64,000 bases of DNA, taken from Liolophura sinensis (taxonomy: Eukaryota; Mollusca; Polyplacophora; Chitonida; Chitonidae). Every line of letters begins with the position of its first letter. Within the stretch, counting starts at the first letter, position 1. Made by a program: the position numbers and the translations under genes. This document shows, piece by piece, positions 30,726-43,824 of this stretch. The DNA is taken from positions 6,377,435 through 6,441,434 of the forward strand of contig NC_088296.1 in assembly GCF_032854445.1 (NCBI RefSeq), read 5' to 3'. The notes under the pieces were generated by a model. That model had not been told where the DNA came from, did no database searches, and saw only the letters and a program-made list of their open reading frames with translations.

Positions 30726-33700
30726 CGATATACTGCACACAGGCTGTGATGCCGTATCACATATAGTTTGTTAGGCCATACAACACACAGACCGGGATGC
30801 CGTGTTCCATACAGTCTCTTATGCCATACCACACACAGACTGTGATGCCATGTAACGTACAGTGTGTTATGCCATACCACGCACAGACTGTGATGCCGTG
30901 TAACATCTACTTTGCTGGGCCATACCACACACAGACTGTGATGCCGTGTAACATATAATTTGATATGCCATACCACACGGAGACCGTGAAGCCCTGCAGC
31001 ATATAGTTTGTTATGCCGTGTCACATATGGTTTGTGATACCATACCACACACAGACCGTGATGCCGTGTTGCATATAGTTTGTTATGCCATGCCACACAC
31101 AGACCGTGTTGCTGTGTCACATATAGTTTGTTATACCATACAACACACAGACTGGGATGCCGTGTCACATATAGTTTGTTATGCCATACCACACACGGAC
31201 TGTGATGCCGTGTTACATATAGTTTGTTATGCCATACAACACACAGACGGTGATGCCGTGTAAAATACAGTTTGTGATACGATACCACACACAGACTGTG
31301 ATGCCGTGTAACACACAGTTTGTGATACTATACCACACACAGACTGTGATGCCGTGTAACATATAGTTTGTTATGCCATACCACATACAGACTGTGATGC
31401 CATGTAACATACAGTTTGTGATACCATACCACACACAGACTGTGATGTCGTGTAACATATAGTTTGTTATGCCATACCACATACAGACTGTGATGCCCTG
31501 TCACATATAGTTTGTGATACCATACAACACACAGACTGTAATGCCCTGTCACATATATTTTGTTATGCCATACCACACACAGACTGTGATGCCGTGTAAC
31601 ATATAGTTTGCTGGGCCATACCACACACAGACTGGGATGCCGTGTCACATATAGTTTTTTATGCCATACCACACTCAGACTGTAATGCCTTGTAACATAT
31701 AGTTTGTTATGTCATACCACACACAGACTGGGATGCCCTGTTACATATAGTTTGTTATGCCATACAACACACAGACTGGGATGCCGTGTCACATATAATT
31801 TGTTACCCCATACAACACACAGATTGTGATGCCGTGTCACAAATGGTTTGTGGTACCATACCACACACAGACCGTGATGCGCTGTTGCATATAGTTTGTT
31901 ATGCCATACCACACACAGACCGTGATGCCGTGTAGAATATAGTTTGCTTGGCCATACCACACACAGACCGTGATGCCGTGTCACATATAGTTTGTTATGC
32001 CATACCACACACAGTCCGTGAAGCCGTGTCACATATAGTTTGTTATGCCATACCACACACAGACTGTAAGGCCGTGTAACATATAATTTGATATGCCATA
32101 CCACACGGAGACCGTGAAGCCCTGCAGCATATAGTTTGTTATGCCGTGTCACATATGGTTTGTGATACCATACCACACACAGACCGTGATGCCGTGTAGA
32201 ATATAGTTTGCTTGGCCATACCACACACAGACCGTGATGCCGTGTCACATATAGTTTGTTATGCCATACCACACACAGTCCGTGAAGCCGTGTCACATAT
32301 AGTTTGTTATGCCATACCACACACAGACTGTGATGCCGTGTAACATATAATTTGATATGCCATACCACACGGAGACCGTGAAGCCCTGCAGCATATAGTT
32401 TGTTATGCCGTGTCACATATGGTTTGTGATACCATACCACACGCAGACCGTGATGCCGTGTTGCATATAGTTTGTTATGCCATGCCACACACAGACCGTG
32501 TTGCTGTGTCACATATAGTTTGTTATACCATACAACACACAGACTGGGATGCCGTGTCACATATAGTTTGTTATGCCATACCACACACAGACTGTGATGC
32601 CGTGTTACATATAGTTTGTTATGCCATACAACACACAGACTGTGATGCCGTGTAAAATACAGTTTGTGATACGATACCACACACAGACTGTGATGCCGTG
32701 TAACATATAGTTTGTTATGCCATACCACATACAGACTGTGATGCCATGTAACATACAGTTTGTGATACCATACCACACACAGATTGTGATGCCGTGTAAC
32801 ATATAGTTTGTTATGCCATACCACATACAGACTGTGATGCCGTGTCACATATAGTTTGTGATACCATACAACACACAGATTGTGATGCCCTGTCACATAT
32901 ATTTTGTTATGCCATACCACACACAGACAGTGATGCCATGTAATATATAGTTTGCTGGGCCATACCACACACAGACTGGGATGCCGTGTCACATATAGTT
33001 TTTTATGCCATACCACACTCAGACTGTAATGCCTTGTAACATATAGTTTGTTATGCCATACCACACACAGACTGGGATGCCCTGTTACATATAGTTTGTT
33101 ATGCCATACAACACACAGACTGGGATGCCGTGTCACATATAGTTTGTTATACCATACAACACACAGACTGGGATGCCGTGTCACATATAGTTTGCTTGGC
33201 CATATCACACACAGATTGTGATGCCGTGTCACATATAATTTGATATGCCGTACCACACCGAGACTGTGATGTGTAGCATATAGTTTGTTATCCCATACCA
33301 CACACAGACCGTGAAGCCCTGCAGCATATAGTTTGTTATGCCATACCACACACAGACCGTGATGCAGTGTTGCATATAGTTTGTTATGCCATAACCACAA
33401 ACAGACCCTGTTGCCGTGTCACATATAGTTTGTTATACCATACAACACACAGACTGGGATGCGGTGTAACATATAGTTTGCTTGGCCATATCACACACAG
33501 ACCGTGAAGCCGTGTCACATATAGTTTGTTATGCCATACCACACACACACTGTGATGCCGTGTAACACATAATTTGATATGCCGTACCACATCGAGACTG
33601 TGATGTGTAGCATATAGTTTGTTATCCCACACCACACAAAGACCGTGAAGCCCTGCAGCATATAGTTTGTTATGCCATACCACACACAGACCGTGATGCC

Positions 33701-34846
33701 CTGCAGCATATAGTTTGTTATGCCATACCACACACAGACCGTGACGCAGTGTTGCATATAGTTTGTTATGCCATACCACAAACAGACCGTGTTGCCGTGT
33801 CACAGTTAGTTTGTTATACCATACAACACACAGACTGGGATGCCGTGTAAGATATTGTTCGTTATGGCCTACCACTCACAGAATGTAATGCCGTGTAACA
33901 CATAGTTTGTTATGCTATACCACACACAGACCGTGATGTGGTGTAAAATATAGTTTGTTTTGTCATACCACATACAGACTGTGATGCGGTGTAACATATT
34001 GTTCGTTATGGCCCACCACACACAGACTGTGATGCCGTGTAACATATAGTTTGTGATACCATACCACCCACAGACAGTGATGCCGTGTAACATATAGTTC
34101 GTTATGCCATACCACACACAGACTGTGATGCCGTGTAACATATAATTTGATATGCCGTACAACACCGAGACTGTGATGTGTAGCATATAGTTTGTTATCC
34201 CATACCACACACAGGCCGTGATGTCGTGTAACATATAGTTTACTTGCCCATACCACACACAGACCGTGATGCCGTGTAACATATAGTTTTCTCGCCCAAA
34301 CCGTGATGCCGTGTAACATATAGTTTGTTATGCTATACCACACACAGACCGTGATGTCGTGTAAAATATAGTTTGTTTTGTCATACCACACACAGACCGT
34401 GATGCCGTGTAACATATAGTTTGCTCGCCCAAACCGTGATGCCGTGTAACATATAGTTTGTTATGCTATACCACACACAGACTGTGATGTCGTGTAAAAT
34501 ATAGTTTGTTTTGTCATACCACACACAGACTGTGATGCCGTGTAACATATTGTTCGTTATGGCCCACCACTCACAGACTGTGATGCCGTGTAACATATAG
34601 TTTGTGATACCATACCACCCACAGACAGTGATGCCGTGTAACATATAGTTCGTTATGCCATATAGCACATAGACGTGATGCTATGCCATGCCATACAACA
34701 CACAGGCCTTTATGTCGTGTAACATATGGTTTGTTATGCCATACAGCTCACAGACTGTGATGCTGTGTAACATATAGTTTGTTACACCACACAAGACACA
34801 GACTGTGATGCCGTGTAACATATAGTTTGTTACGCCATACAACTGT
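30726..34846 (+). repeat. 48-bp satellite array, about 86 units
   Basis: The unit is GTGATGCCGTGTAACATATA, GTTTGTTATGCCATACCACA and CACAGACT, 48 bp. A block near 30961 recurs at 32353, 1392 bp or exactly 29 units away, with very few differences for several hundred bases. Half-units of about 24 bp occur (for example near 31009-31035). A shorter higher-order motif with GCTCGCCCAAACCGTG repeats at 34270-34450. Because 48 is 16 codons, the minus strand has long open frames, the longest 31712-33400. Units near both edges are the most diverged. Confidence 0.93.
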
Positions 34847-36764
34847 GATGATAGCAGTGGCAGAAAGATTTTGGAAACAACGTGTAATAAAATATGTACG
34901 AAATGTCTGTTTTCCGGATTAAATTAATATTTAATATGTTTATACTACTACGACGATTAAATTTTAATTGGTGAAAATTGTATTAATTTTGAATGACAGT
35001 AATTTTTTTGAAAACGGTTTTAATTGTTGTTTATTGGATGTTTTTCCTGAACACATGTTTTGTTGACTTGCCTATGAATTCAAAGCGTATGCCGTATGGA
35101 AACTTTAGGATGCGACCATTGCATCTATAGGTTTGAAAGGACGGTCACTCCATTTGCTTAGCACATCAAAACTTTTTAAGACAAAACACACAATAAATAA
35201 ATCAAGATTTTTATTCCTTGGTTCTAGCGATGACCTCGAAAACCCTTTCCTTGTGTTTGTTTCTGGCTCATATACGGTCAGAACATATAGTGCTAGAAAA
35301 TGTAGCTGTTCAACGCAATATCGATGAAGTGCAAAATTGTTCCAGAAAGTCAAAACACCAAACCTTGTAATGCAATATTAGCAAAAAATCAATATCGGAC
35401 AAAAGAAGTGATAGCAAACATCCACATCACGGTCACACTGATTCCAAGGTATTCTGTGTTATATTTATAATGAATGAATGGAATAGTGAATGATTATGGC
35501 TTAACGACTCGTATCAATATTTCAGCCATTTCGTGATGACATCATAAAATTTAGATGTTCCACAGTGATTCATATCACCCTCCTGCAATAAATGCTTTCT
35601 TGATTGTGGATGTTATGCCACGGCTTAAAAGCAGTAAACATCGTCCAGCAATTCCAAAAAAAACAATTTAAATAATTTAAATTTCAATCTAAATATAAAC
35701 TTTTGAACAAAATGGATTTCTGGCTTGATCTGAAGGGCCATACAAGGAATCTGCACGCAAAACGGTTGTCAAAACTGAAACGTATTTAAAGCAGATATTG
35801 CACGGAAACTGACGGAATCTTTAAATATGCAAAAGTTACATGTAATACCCGGCCCAGCTGATTTTCAAACTTTTTTTGAGACTATCAAAATTTACCTGCA
35901 CATAAAAAGTAATGAAAATCAGATAGAATATTGGGTAGTTATTATACAGGAATTCAGTTGGGACAGACCGACAAACAAACAGGCCAATATCAATAACCCT
36001 TTTCTTAAATAAAGTTTCAGATAGCTTCTACATAAAGCTTAATACTGACTGAAGAACATACATGTGTATACATTAAAAAAATTAAAAAGAGCTTCGTTTT
36101 TTGACGTCTACCTAATACATTTTAGATGTCAGAAATTGTTTTCAGAAAAGCAAGATAGTATTTCAAAGCAAGTAAAAACGAGATTTACACTCGTAGGGTT
36201 GTCCATCGAGCAAATATTGCCTAGCAAAAGTCCACCCATATGAGACGCAATTCTAAGTTTTGATGAAACACTCGGCACATTATTTTTATAGAGCATCGGC
36301 AATTATCCTCGCTAGAAAAATGTATCTAGTGTGCTTTTACAGCTGACACAGGGAAAATCAGTGGGCGATTTCTGTGACGTATAACACCTATAATCTCCAA
36401 GCCGAACGCCCTTTGAAGTGGATGACTCCCGTTCGCAATTCTCAGTGCACAGCTTGACATTTCTATATGGATTATCTTTCAAAAAAAGGTTTAAAATAGA
36501 CGAAAACTCTAAACCACGTCCGTTATATTGACAACATTAACCTGGACAAAATTATTAAATCGAAATGTCAATGTTGTGTCCACATTCTGCGAAATGTCAA
36601 GCCTTAATCAAAAAGAGTGAGTTTCACAGCGGATGAGCAATTATACTTAGCCAACAACCCTTTGTCATATACATAATCTAGTGTCGATGTTTTCTCTTAT
36701 CCGAGAATACCTGCCCATCATCACCAACGCATTTTCACCAAATTATCGGAATTTGGGAGAGAAT
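34847..36764. other. Stretch without a recognised gene
   Basis: Short overlapping frames on both strands around 35105-35353 have no motif. AT-rich sequence prevails. A phrase near 35468-35525 (AATGAATGGAATAGTGAATG, then CTTAACG) recalls 11949-12000, but I cannot define the family. Confidence 0.5.
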
Positions 36765-36992
36765 GTGGGCCGTGGCCGAGTACTTAAAGTAGCGGATTTT
36801 CAATCGCTACTGTGAGTTCAACTCCAGCTTATGCTGGCTTCCTTTATCGCCATAAGTGGGAATGTATCCCATCAACCTGTGGATTGCCATGGGTTTTTCC
36901 CGGGTTCTGTCCGGTTTCTTATCACTATGATTCTGGTCGCCATCGTATGAGAGATATACTCTTGAAATCGGCGTAAAGCAATCGAACAATAA
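36765..36992 (+). mobile_element. SINE-A, diverged full-length copy
   Basis: Box A GGGCCGTGGCCGAGTACTTA and box B GAGTTCAACTCCAGC are clear. AATGTATCCCATCAACCTGT, CTTATCACTATGATTCTGG and TACTCTTGAAATCGGCGTAA follow. Confidence 0.82.
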
Positions 36993-37024
36993 TATAGGCA
37001 AATTTGAATTGCTATTACAGGCTA

Positions 37025-37285
37025 GGTGCGGGTTTAGGGCAGTAACTATGCAGAGCCTTAGCGAGGCTGTTTACGCAGTCTAAAATTTGCTGATAACCCA
37101 CAAGTCTTGTACAAGTACAATGTGCATATCTGTGCGTCACATGTGGACTAACTTAGGACTAATTTGCCAAAGCCTGGTGGTTCACCCAGGGCACCCTGGT
37201 TTCCTCCACCCAAAAACCTGACAGCCGCCAAATAACTGGACACTTCTTAAGCACGGCGTTAAATCCCAGTTAGAGTAATGAGGTT
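37025..37285 (+). mobile_element. SINE-like repeat with SINE-B-type 3' end
   Basis: GGTGCGGGTTTAGGGCAGTA at one end, then CACCCAGGGCACCCTGGTTT, CTGACAGCCGCCAAATAACT and TTAAGCACGGCGTTAAATCC at the other, resemble lophotrochozoan SINE 3' bodies. It is the only copy of this subtype that I recognised, so the class is tentative. Confidence 0.45.
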
Positions 37286-37327
37286 CATTATTTAAAAAGA
37301 ATACATCTTCCTTATTCTATGCCTCGA

Positions 37328-37560
37328 AACAGACATTGGTATAAAAGCTGTCAACCAATAATGACGTCAATAAGGAAGTCAATAATGGCAAGGCCAGTTC
37401 CCAAAACGACGCTTAACACAACCACCAAAGAACTAAGAAAGTAAATACAGTACGAAAATAGGACGGAAAGTCTCACCTTCATTATATTTTTCTAATCAAA
37501 ACAGGAATTTGATAACAGATTGTTGATCGTGAATGTCGATTTAGATTAATGTGAAAAAAT
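37328..37560 (-). repeat. Rep-E dispersed repeat (inverted)
   Basis: GAAACAGACATTGGTATAAA, then GGCAAGGCCAGTTCCCAAAA, CGACGCTTAACACAACCACC and AAAGAACTAAGAAAG are the complement of the Rep-E core. The order matches 40955-41250. Confidence 0.7.
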
Positions 37561-37849
37561 GTCCCGAGAAAGACGGTATGCTTTATTCCGGTGACATCAC
37601 TTCTTCTGTCTAGGAATGCCCCATCAATTCCCAACATCCGGGCAACTTGGCAGGTGCTTGCCGAGTCTGTCAGCTTCCTGTCCGGATGTGCGTCTGTGTG
37701 GTTAGCACACTTGGGCCTGACCCAACCGACATGACAGCTGAAACTGACGGGATGATGGATTAAAGGCGTCAGTTTCCACCTATAAGGTCATATCACTTAG
37801 GCACCGTCAACTTTGGGAGGCGACACACTGGTTTGCTGCTTAAAATGTT

Positions 37850-37985
37850 GCCACGCTGCGACATAAGCTGGTCGGTGACGTCGCATGTTCGAGTCCAGAT
37901 CTGGATCTGTCAGCTACCTATCTGTCAGGCGGGTACTTTTTGTGAACATCGGCAGGTTTCATCAGCCTGTAATAATACTAATAAA
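37850..37985 (+). mobile_element. Possible tRNA-like SINE head fragment
   Basis: CATAAGCTGGTCGGTGACGT and GCATGTTCGAGTCCAGATCT recall boxes A and B. Then GTCAGCTACCTATCTGTCAG follows as in SINE-A. It is broken off before the SINE-A 3' part. Confidence 0.4.
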
Positions 37986-38117
37986 TTTACTTGTTTATTT
38001 ATTTGATTGATGTTTAACGCCGTACTCAAGAATATTTCACTTATACGACGGCGGCCAGCATTATGGTGGGTGGAAACCGGGTAGAGCCCTGGGGAAACCC
38101 ACGACAATCCGCAGGTT
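37986..38117 (-). mobile_element. SINE-A 3' half (inverted)
   Basis: TTGTTTATTTATTTGATTGA, AACGCCGTACTCAAGAATAT, TTCACTTATACGACGGCGGC and GAAACCCACGACAATCCGCA are close to the consensus, so this copy is fairly young. Confidence 0.9.
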
Positions 38118-38419
38118 TATTTATAAATAAACTAAAATATTCTGAAACAGGTTTGAATACATGTAAGTCTAGAACATAATCAAAGAAAGAAAGGAAACAC
38201 AAGGCGGAAGACGTAGTACACTGGGCGACGGAATGTTGGATTTAATTCTTTCAACGCCAAAGCTGTTGTTGAGTGAAAATGTGATTAAAAATTCGATAAA
38301 GAACTCAGGGTGGAACCTTGCTGTGCCATCAGAATTTTGAAGTTAATGACACGGCCGTATAAGTTCTACCTATAGTATAACATTGTTGTGGTTTTGAATA
38401 ACACCATATGAATAAATGA

Positions 38420-38545
38420 GGTCGTGGGTTTCCCCTGAGCTCTGCCCATTTTCCTCCCATCTTAATGCTGGCCGCCGTCGTATAAGTGAAATATTCTTGA
38501 GTACGGAGTAAAACATCAATCAAATAAATAAATAAATAAATGACT
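38420..38545 (+). mobile_element. SINE-A 3' half
   Basis: GTCGTGGGTTTCCCCTGAGC, ATGCTGGCCGCCGTCGTATA, AGTGAAATATTCTTGAGTAC and CAATCAAATAAATAAATAAA match closely. Confidence 0.9.
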
Positions 38546-40800
38546 GAAATCATCTAAACGGTCCAACATTGTAGCTTATCTGTTGCCGATAATCAAAGAA
38601 TGGATCTCAGTTCCACGTTGATTGCAATTGTTCATATCTTGTGGCCGTCTAATTCAACAGGACAAGTATACGACCCTAGCAAAGGGTTTAGCAGAATCAG
38701 ACACTGTTACGAAGTAGAGTGCCAGAGTTGTGGCAGGACGAGTCCATGCCAATCTATGAAGTATCATGCCGAAGATACTAGGTACAACACCCCACACCAA
38801 GCCACTAGTCACGTTTCGTTGCTCTTACCTCTCAGTGTTGAGCAGCAACAAGTTTTGTTTTTAGTATTATTAGTACTTTTAGTAACAAACCTTTAATATG
38901 ACCGGATCCCGGGTCTGTCGGCTTGGAGGTAGACGCTTTAACCATTAAGCCACCGAAGCGGTCGACTAGTTTTAGGACACTGACGTCTAATAAACTGCAA
39001 GTACCATCACTGCGTTTGAGGAAGCTGCACCAAGCAGAATGTAAACCTGTCTACCTCTCGACGTTCACTGTACATAACGGACCTCATGATATTTCTGTAT
39101 TTGTTTGATTCTTGGATAATGGCGTGCTCCAAAAATATCCAATTTATACTATGATTTATTTATTTTTTGGATTGGTTTTTTACGTCGTACTCAAGAATTT
39201 ATACTATGACAGGTGAATTTGTCATTGGCTGGAAGGTGATACCATTATCCTTCGTCACATATCGAAAGCCAGTCACCCAGAACTGGGTTTCAACCTGTAA
39301 CCTCACTGTTCACAGGCTGAACGGCTGTTTTGAGAACAATGCAGTAACCGAAACTACAATCTAGTTAATCCAAATTCTAGATTGTAAAAACCGGAATCCA
39401 ACACTGATCATCTTCATGAATCGTTTATTAAATCGCTTTATAAGGTAAGCCTGTCACTATGTAATAAATGAAATACATTGTGTAATAAATGAATTAAGTT
39501 ATGTTATAAATGAAATACATTATCCTTGTCTGCAAATAAAAAATATGTACATTACACTGCTTCTTCATAAATATATGATTTATCTTGATCAGGTGATCCC
39601 CCCATCCCTTCAACCATCTCAACACCGAAATCACACCCACGTCTTAACACAGTCAGTTTAACCTTTCTGAGTATCCCCAAGAGAGAAACATATTAGCTTA
39701 GAGTATAAATGTCATATACACGGTACAGGTGGACGTCTCAGGTGTTCGCCCACCAGGGACAGTGAGCAATTCAAAGGCCAGCGTGGCAATAAAACTGCGC
39801 GAGTGGAAGGCAGCAATGTCTACAAAGCCGTTATCTAAGTTCTGATAAGGAAACATGATACAAGCAGAGAAGATGGATTTTGCTGTATGTAATATTGATG
39901 CCTCTAACCGATCGTTTGCTTTCACCCAGTTCCGAGACATAACTCAAGGACGACATGACCTTCTTGATTTGTAAAGTTCTTCATAGAGTTTCAAAGAAAG
40001 AAAGATAAACCTTACATTTTGGTATTCGTCTAGCTGATTAACACAGTTGTTCAGAGACCACAACAGACATAGGGACTATCCAGAATCATTTTCTTTTTTT
40101 GTTTTAAATATCGTAGGTGGCATTTATCTAAATAAGTAATAACACTTATCTAACACTTATCTCTTTCTCGTCTTATACAGTATATGTGTAAAATATGCAT
40201 ATTTTAGTGTCACCTGTATATCAATTGTCTGTATGGTTTGATTCATGTATGCGTCTTAGATATTTTTGCGAATTCTATGATTATTGCAAATTGCCTTTCG
40301 TTTTCAAAGAAAGGAGTAATAGGCTTTCCCTGGATGTTGGGATTTTCTGTGGGATACGGTTTCGTCGGAAGTCTTAACTCACATGGGTCAAATTATTAAA
40401 CTATTTTGCATTTTGTATGTGAAGAAAATTACATGCGTATGCTAGGATTGACAAGGTACTGTCAAAGTTATAACTTTGAAATCTGAAAGCAGAAGAGAAC
40501 GTTGTAACGTTGACGTGCTTGTTGAATGGAACAAAACGTCTTCGTCATCTCTGTACTCATACGTGTTACCAGGGCTGCTGGCAATCTGTTAATTGCATTC
40601 TGGGAGACAACGCAGACGGACACACCCTGGAGAGAAGCTAGCCATACTCATGGTCATGGTGCGGGCGTGGGGTGTGTGAGACACAGATTCGCTGGAGTTT
40701 CGCCAGTTATATCCATGATCATGGACGAATGGATTTGCTGATCATATCCATGCTCATAGTGAGTGAGGGAGAGGAGAGTTTTGATTTTTTATTTTTTTTT
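38546..40800. other. Stretch without a recognised gene
   Basis: A frame at 38600-38896 (98 codons) and several shorter ones have no recognised motif. A tiny SINE-A tail lies at 39155-39205. GTAATAAATGAAATACATT-like runs (39460-39520) form a short degenerate repeat. Confidence 0.45.
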
Positions 40801-40945
40801 TATTTTTTTTTTATTGGTATAATCAAAATATTTCACTTATACGACGGCGGCCAGCATTATGGTGGGTGGAAACCGGGCACAGCCCGGGGGAAACCCACGA
40901 CCATCCGCAGGTTACTGGCAGACCTTCCCACTTACAGGAGAGTTT
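40801..40945 (-). mobile_element. SINE-A 3' half (inverted)
   Basis: After a T-rich run: AAATATTTCACTTATACGAC, GGCGGCCAGCATTATGGTGG, GGGGGAAACCCACGACCATC and CAGGTTACTGGCAGACCTTC. Confidence 0.9.
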
Positions 40946-40954
40946 TGCAATCTA

Positions 40955-41250
40955 AGTGTCGAAACAGACATTTGTATACCAGCCGTCACCCAACAAGGAC
41001 GTCTCATAATAATAATTAATAATAATAATCGCAAGGCCGATTATTAATAATAATAATTCCCCAAGCGACGTATAACACAAACCAGCAAAGAACTAAGACA
41101 GCATATAGAGTACGAATATAGGATGGAATCATTCAGGGAGAAGCAGTCAACAGTTTCCAGTGATGTTGGAAAAACGCGAGGCATGTTCTAGGCGACTGAG
41201 TGAAATCTGTATTCAAATGCTAGAATATAAATTGTCGATAACAAAATATG
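40955..41250 (-). repeat. Rep-E dispersed repeat (inverted), nearly complete
   Basis: GAAACAGACATTTGTATACC, AAGCGACGTATAACACAAAC, CAGCAAAGAACTAAGACAG, CAGTTTCCAGTGATGTTGG and ATAAATTGTCGATAACAAAA mirror 18430-18800. An ATAATAATAATT microsatellite (41008-41058), itself partly palindromic, has grown inside it. Confidence 0.75.
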
Positions 41251-41263
41251 TATGTCAAGTCAT

Positions 41264-41869
41264 ATTCATGACAATGGAAGGTGGGATATTCAAGTCATGA
41301 CTATGGGAGGGGGGATATTCAAGTCATGACTATGGGAGAGGTGATATTCAAGTCATGACTATGGGAGGAGGGATATTCAAGTCATGACTATGGGAGGAGG
41401 GATATTCAAGTCATGACTATGGGAGGGGGATATTCAAGTCATGACTATGGGAGGGGGATATTCAAGTCATGACTATGGGAGGGGGGATATTCAAGTCATG
41501 ACTATGGGAGAGGTGATATTCAAGTCATGACTATGGGAGGGGGATATTCAAGTCATGACTATTGGAGGGGGATATTCAAGTCATGACTATGGGAGGGGGT
41601 ATTCAAGTCATGACTATGGGAGGGGGATATTCAAGTCATGACTATGGGAGAGGGATATTCAAGTCATGACTATGGGAGGGGGATATTCAAGTCATGACTA
41701 TGGGAGGGGACATACTCAAGTCATGACTATGGGAGGGGGCATACTCAAGTCATGACTACGGGAGGGGGGATATTCAAGTCATGACTATGGGAGGGGGATA
41801 TTCAAGTCATGACTATGGGAGGGGGATATTCAAGTCATGACTACGGGAGGGGGGATATTCAAGTTAAGT
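41264..41869. repeat. 28-bp G-rich minisatellite, about 21 units
   Basis: The unit is GATATTCAAGTCATGACTAT plus GGGAGGGG, with G-run length varying from unit to unit (GGGAGG to GGGAGGGGGG). The most variable position is the final G run, typical of slippage. No gene overlaps it. Confidence 0.93.
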
Positions 41870-43244
41870 CATATTCTTGTTCGCGGGTGAGAGACTCGAC
41901 AAAAGGCTTATATCAGTCATTGCCCAACATGAAACAGAGTATCAACATTAATAAGTTACAAAAAAGTCCAACAACATCCTTGATCAACCGGAATCTAGAA
42001 CATTGACTCTGTTCACCAGAGGTATAGGTCAACACGAATTTGAAATTGACTGTCTGGCGGAATAATCCAGTCCTGACAACACGTTCCGTTCAGACACTGG
42101 GCTTATTAAAGTCACAAGTTACACGTCAGGTGGGTGGTGACATTCGCGTGTAGTGTCTAGCCCATCTTGCATAGTCGTAATTTCAGCTGTCTGATTTTGG
42201 AGCCTTTGCTAATGATGGATATACGCTCTCTGGGAATATAACACTATGCGCACTGCAGTTGGCTGGTTTACCAGTCGATTTTAGAACCGTCTCCACTTTA
42301 TACCGATATTGTCCAGTGTATGCCAGAGAAGTAGATAGGTCTTATGTAACGTAATTAGCGAGAAGCTGTCAAATGTGGTTTAGAAACTGCCATGTGCAGT
42401 ATCATTACGCGAATCGGAAAATTTAGGAGAAGCCTTCAAACCATGTTAACTTGTCAACCTTTTAAAAAGTTAAAAAGAGTTTTTCAGGTTTCAGCTGATC
42501 TTACTCGTTTTTATATATTTAATATGTACATTCTTGGAACCCCAATAACTATACACCGTATAAATAGGGGGAATGTTCTTATTTGATAACGCAACACTGA
42601 TCTAATTATTGGATCATAATTTGACGCACTCGAGAGAGATACAGTTTTTGCTTATTTTATTATTAATCTTTGAAGCATTGTAATGTCTTAACAAAAACCA
42701 TCGCCAAAATAAAAAACAAAACACAACAAACTTTTTGCTATAGAGAAAAGGAACTATATTAAGAGAACTATATCATAAATTCAGTTTTTCAATTTGTTAC
42801 GTATTTATTTCAAGAATTAAACGTATCAATTTTTAACAGAATTCCATCTCAACCGCGCCGTGCTGATTAATTCAATTTGAGAATGTCATGATCAGTTAGA
42901 ACAAATCCCTGAATCAAGCAAATTACCAAAGACCGTACTTTGCCCGTTTTTCTGTAACGACATAACAATGATCACAATGGCAGTCTTTGTTGCTTTAACT
43001 TAACTCAGTTTGTTTATTATTTTTGCGTCTATTTTTCTCTTTCCGAGCATTGTTCTACTTGTAACGTGAGTCGTATCGACTCCAAATACATACGGGGTGG
43101 AGCAAAAGTCTGGACCCATAAGCAATTTACTATAGAATTTGTTTTCATTTATTTTTAACGTAATTTTGATAATTTAAATATCATGTATAATTTTATTAAT
43201 TTTATTTATTATCTTTCAGATCGTTACCCATGACAGAGAAGCTA
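41870..43244. other. Stretch without a recognised feature
   Basis: Short frames only. The sequence becomes AT-rich after 42600. I see no repeat family member. Confidence 0.5.
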
Positions 43245-43345
43245 GCAATTCCAGAAAGAGTAAAACAGTGTGATAGCTGGCAAATTGTCACATGTAACCG
43301 GTGAAATAAGGCTTCTTGTCAATTTACCCCAGTACGAAGTAAAAC
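43245..43345 (+). repeat. Rep-C fragment
   Basis: AAACAGTGTGATAGCTGGCA, AATTGTCACATGTAACCGGT and GAAATAAGGCTTCTTGTCAA, then TTTACCCCAGTACGAAG. Confidence 0.8.
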
Positions 43346-43824
43346 CCACAAGCATGCATACATATATCAGAATTCTGTTAATTCGAAGGCCCAGAGCGTG
43401 AGCGGGTTTTAGACCAGTCCACGTGTAGGGGGTGAATTCCTGATGCTTTAATCCTATGTTACAAGGTAGCCATAGAAAGTGGAAAGATTGATTAACAGTA
43501 AACGCCGTGTTAATAGGTACCCATACATATGACGTTTGGACAAGATATACACAGATTACAAAAGTGTTCCCACCTGTTCCATAATAGCATGCCGTGATAA
43601 ACGCACAACCTGAGCTGAGGTTATCGAGATATACCAGTTAACACCTGCATACGCTAGCCCTATTTTAGCGACTCATTCCTAGCCTCTTCGACGGAAACTT
43701 AAACCGACGGACTGTAAATTACGATGATTAGGAGATTTCTGAATTATTACCAGGTGTTTGTTAGACAGAAAATTTGCCCAGCTCACAACTCACCACCGTA
43801 TGTTTGCACCCGTGTGTGTCCCTA

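Noticed and set aside
31712-33400. A 562-codon minus-strand reading frame with a 16-residue repeat
   Set aside because: The 48-bp satellite unit lacks a stop in several frames on both strands and 48 is a multiple of three, so long frames follow automatically. There is no signal peptide, unique domain or splice context.
30726-34846. CRISPR-like regular repeats
   Set aside because: Units are head-to-tail without unique spacers, the genome is eukaryotic, and no cas gene is present.
38600-38896. A 98-codon frame with two CxxC-like cysteines
   Set aside because: Its end is a low-complexity leucine/valine run from TTATTAGTACTTTTAGTAAC-like text, and there is no supporting context.
41008-41058. 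Cruciform-forming palindrome
   Set aside because: The symmetry comes from AAT/ATT microsatellite text with only about nine exactly paired bases, so it is noted under Rep-E only.
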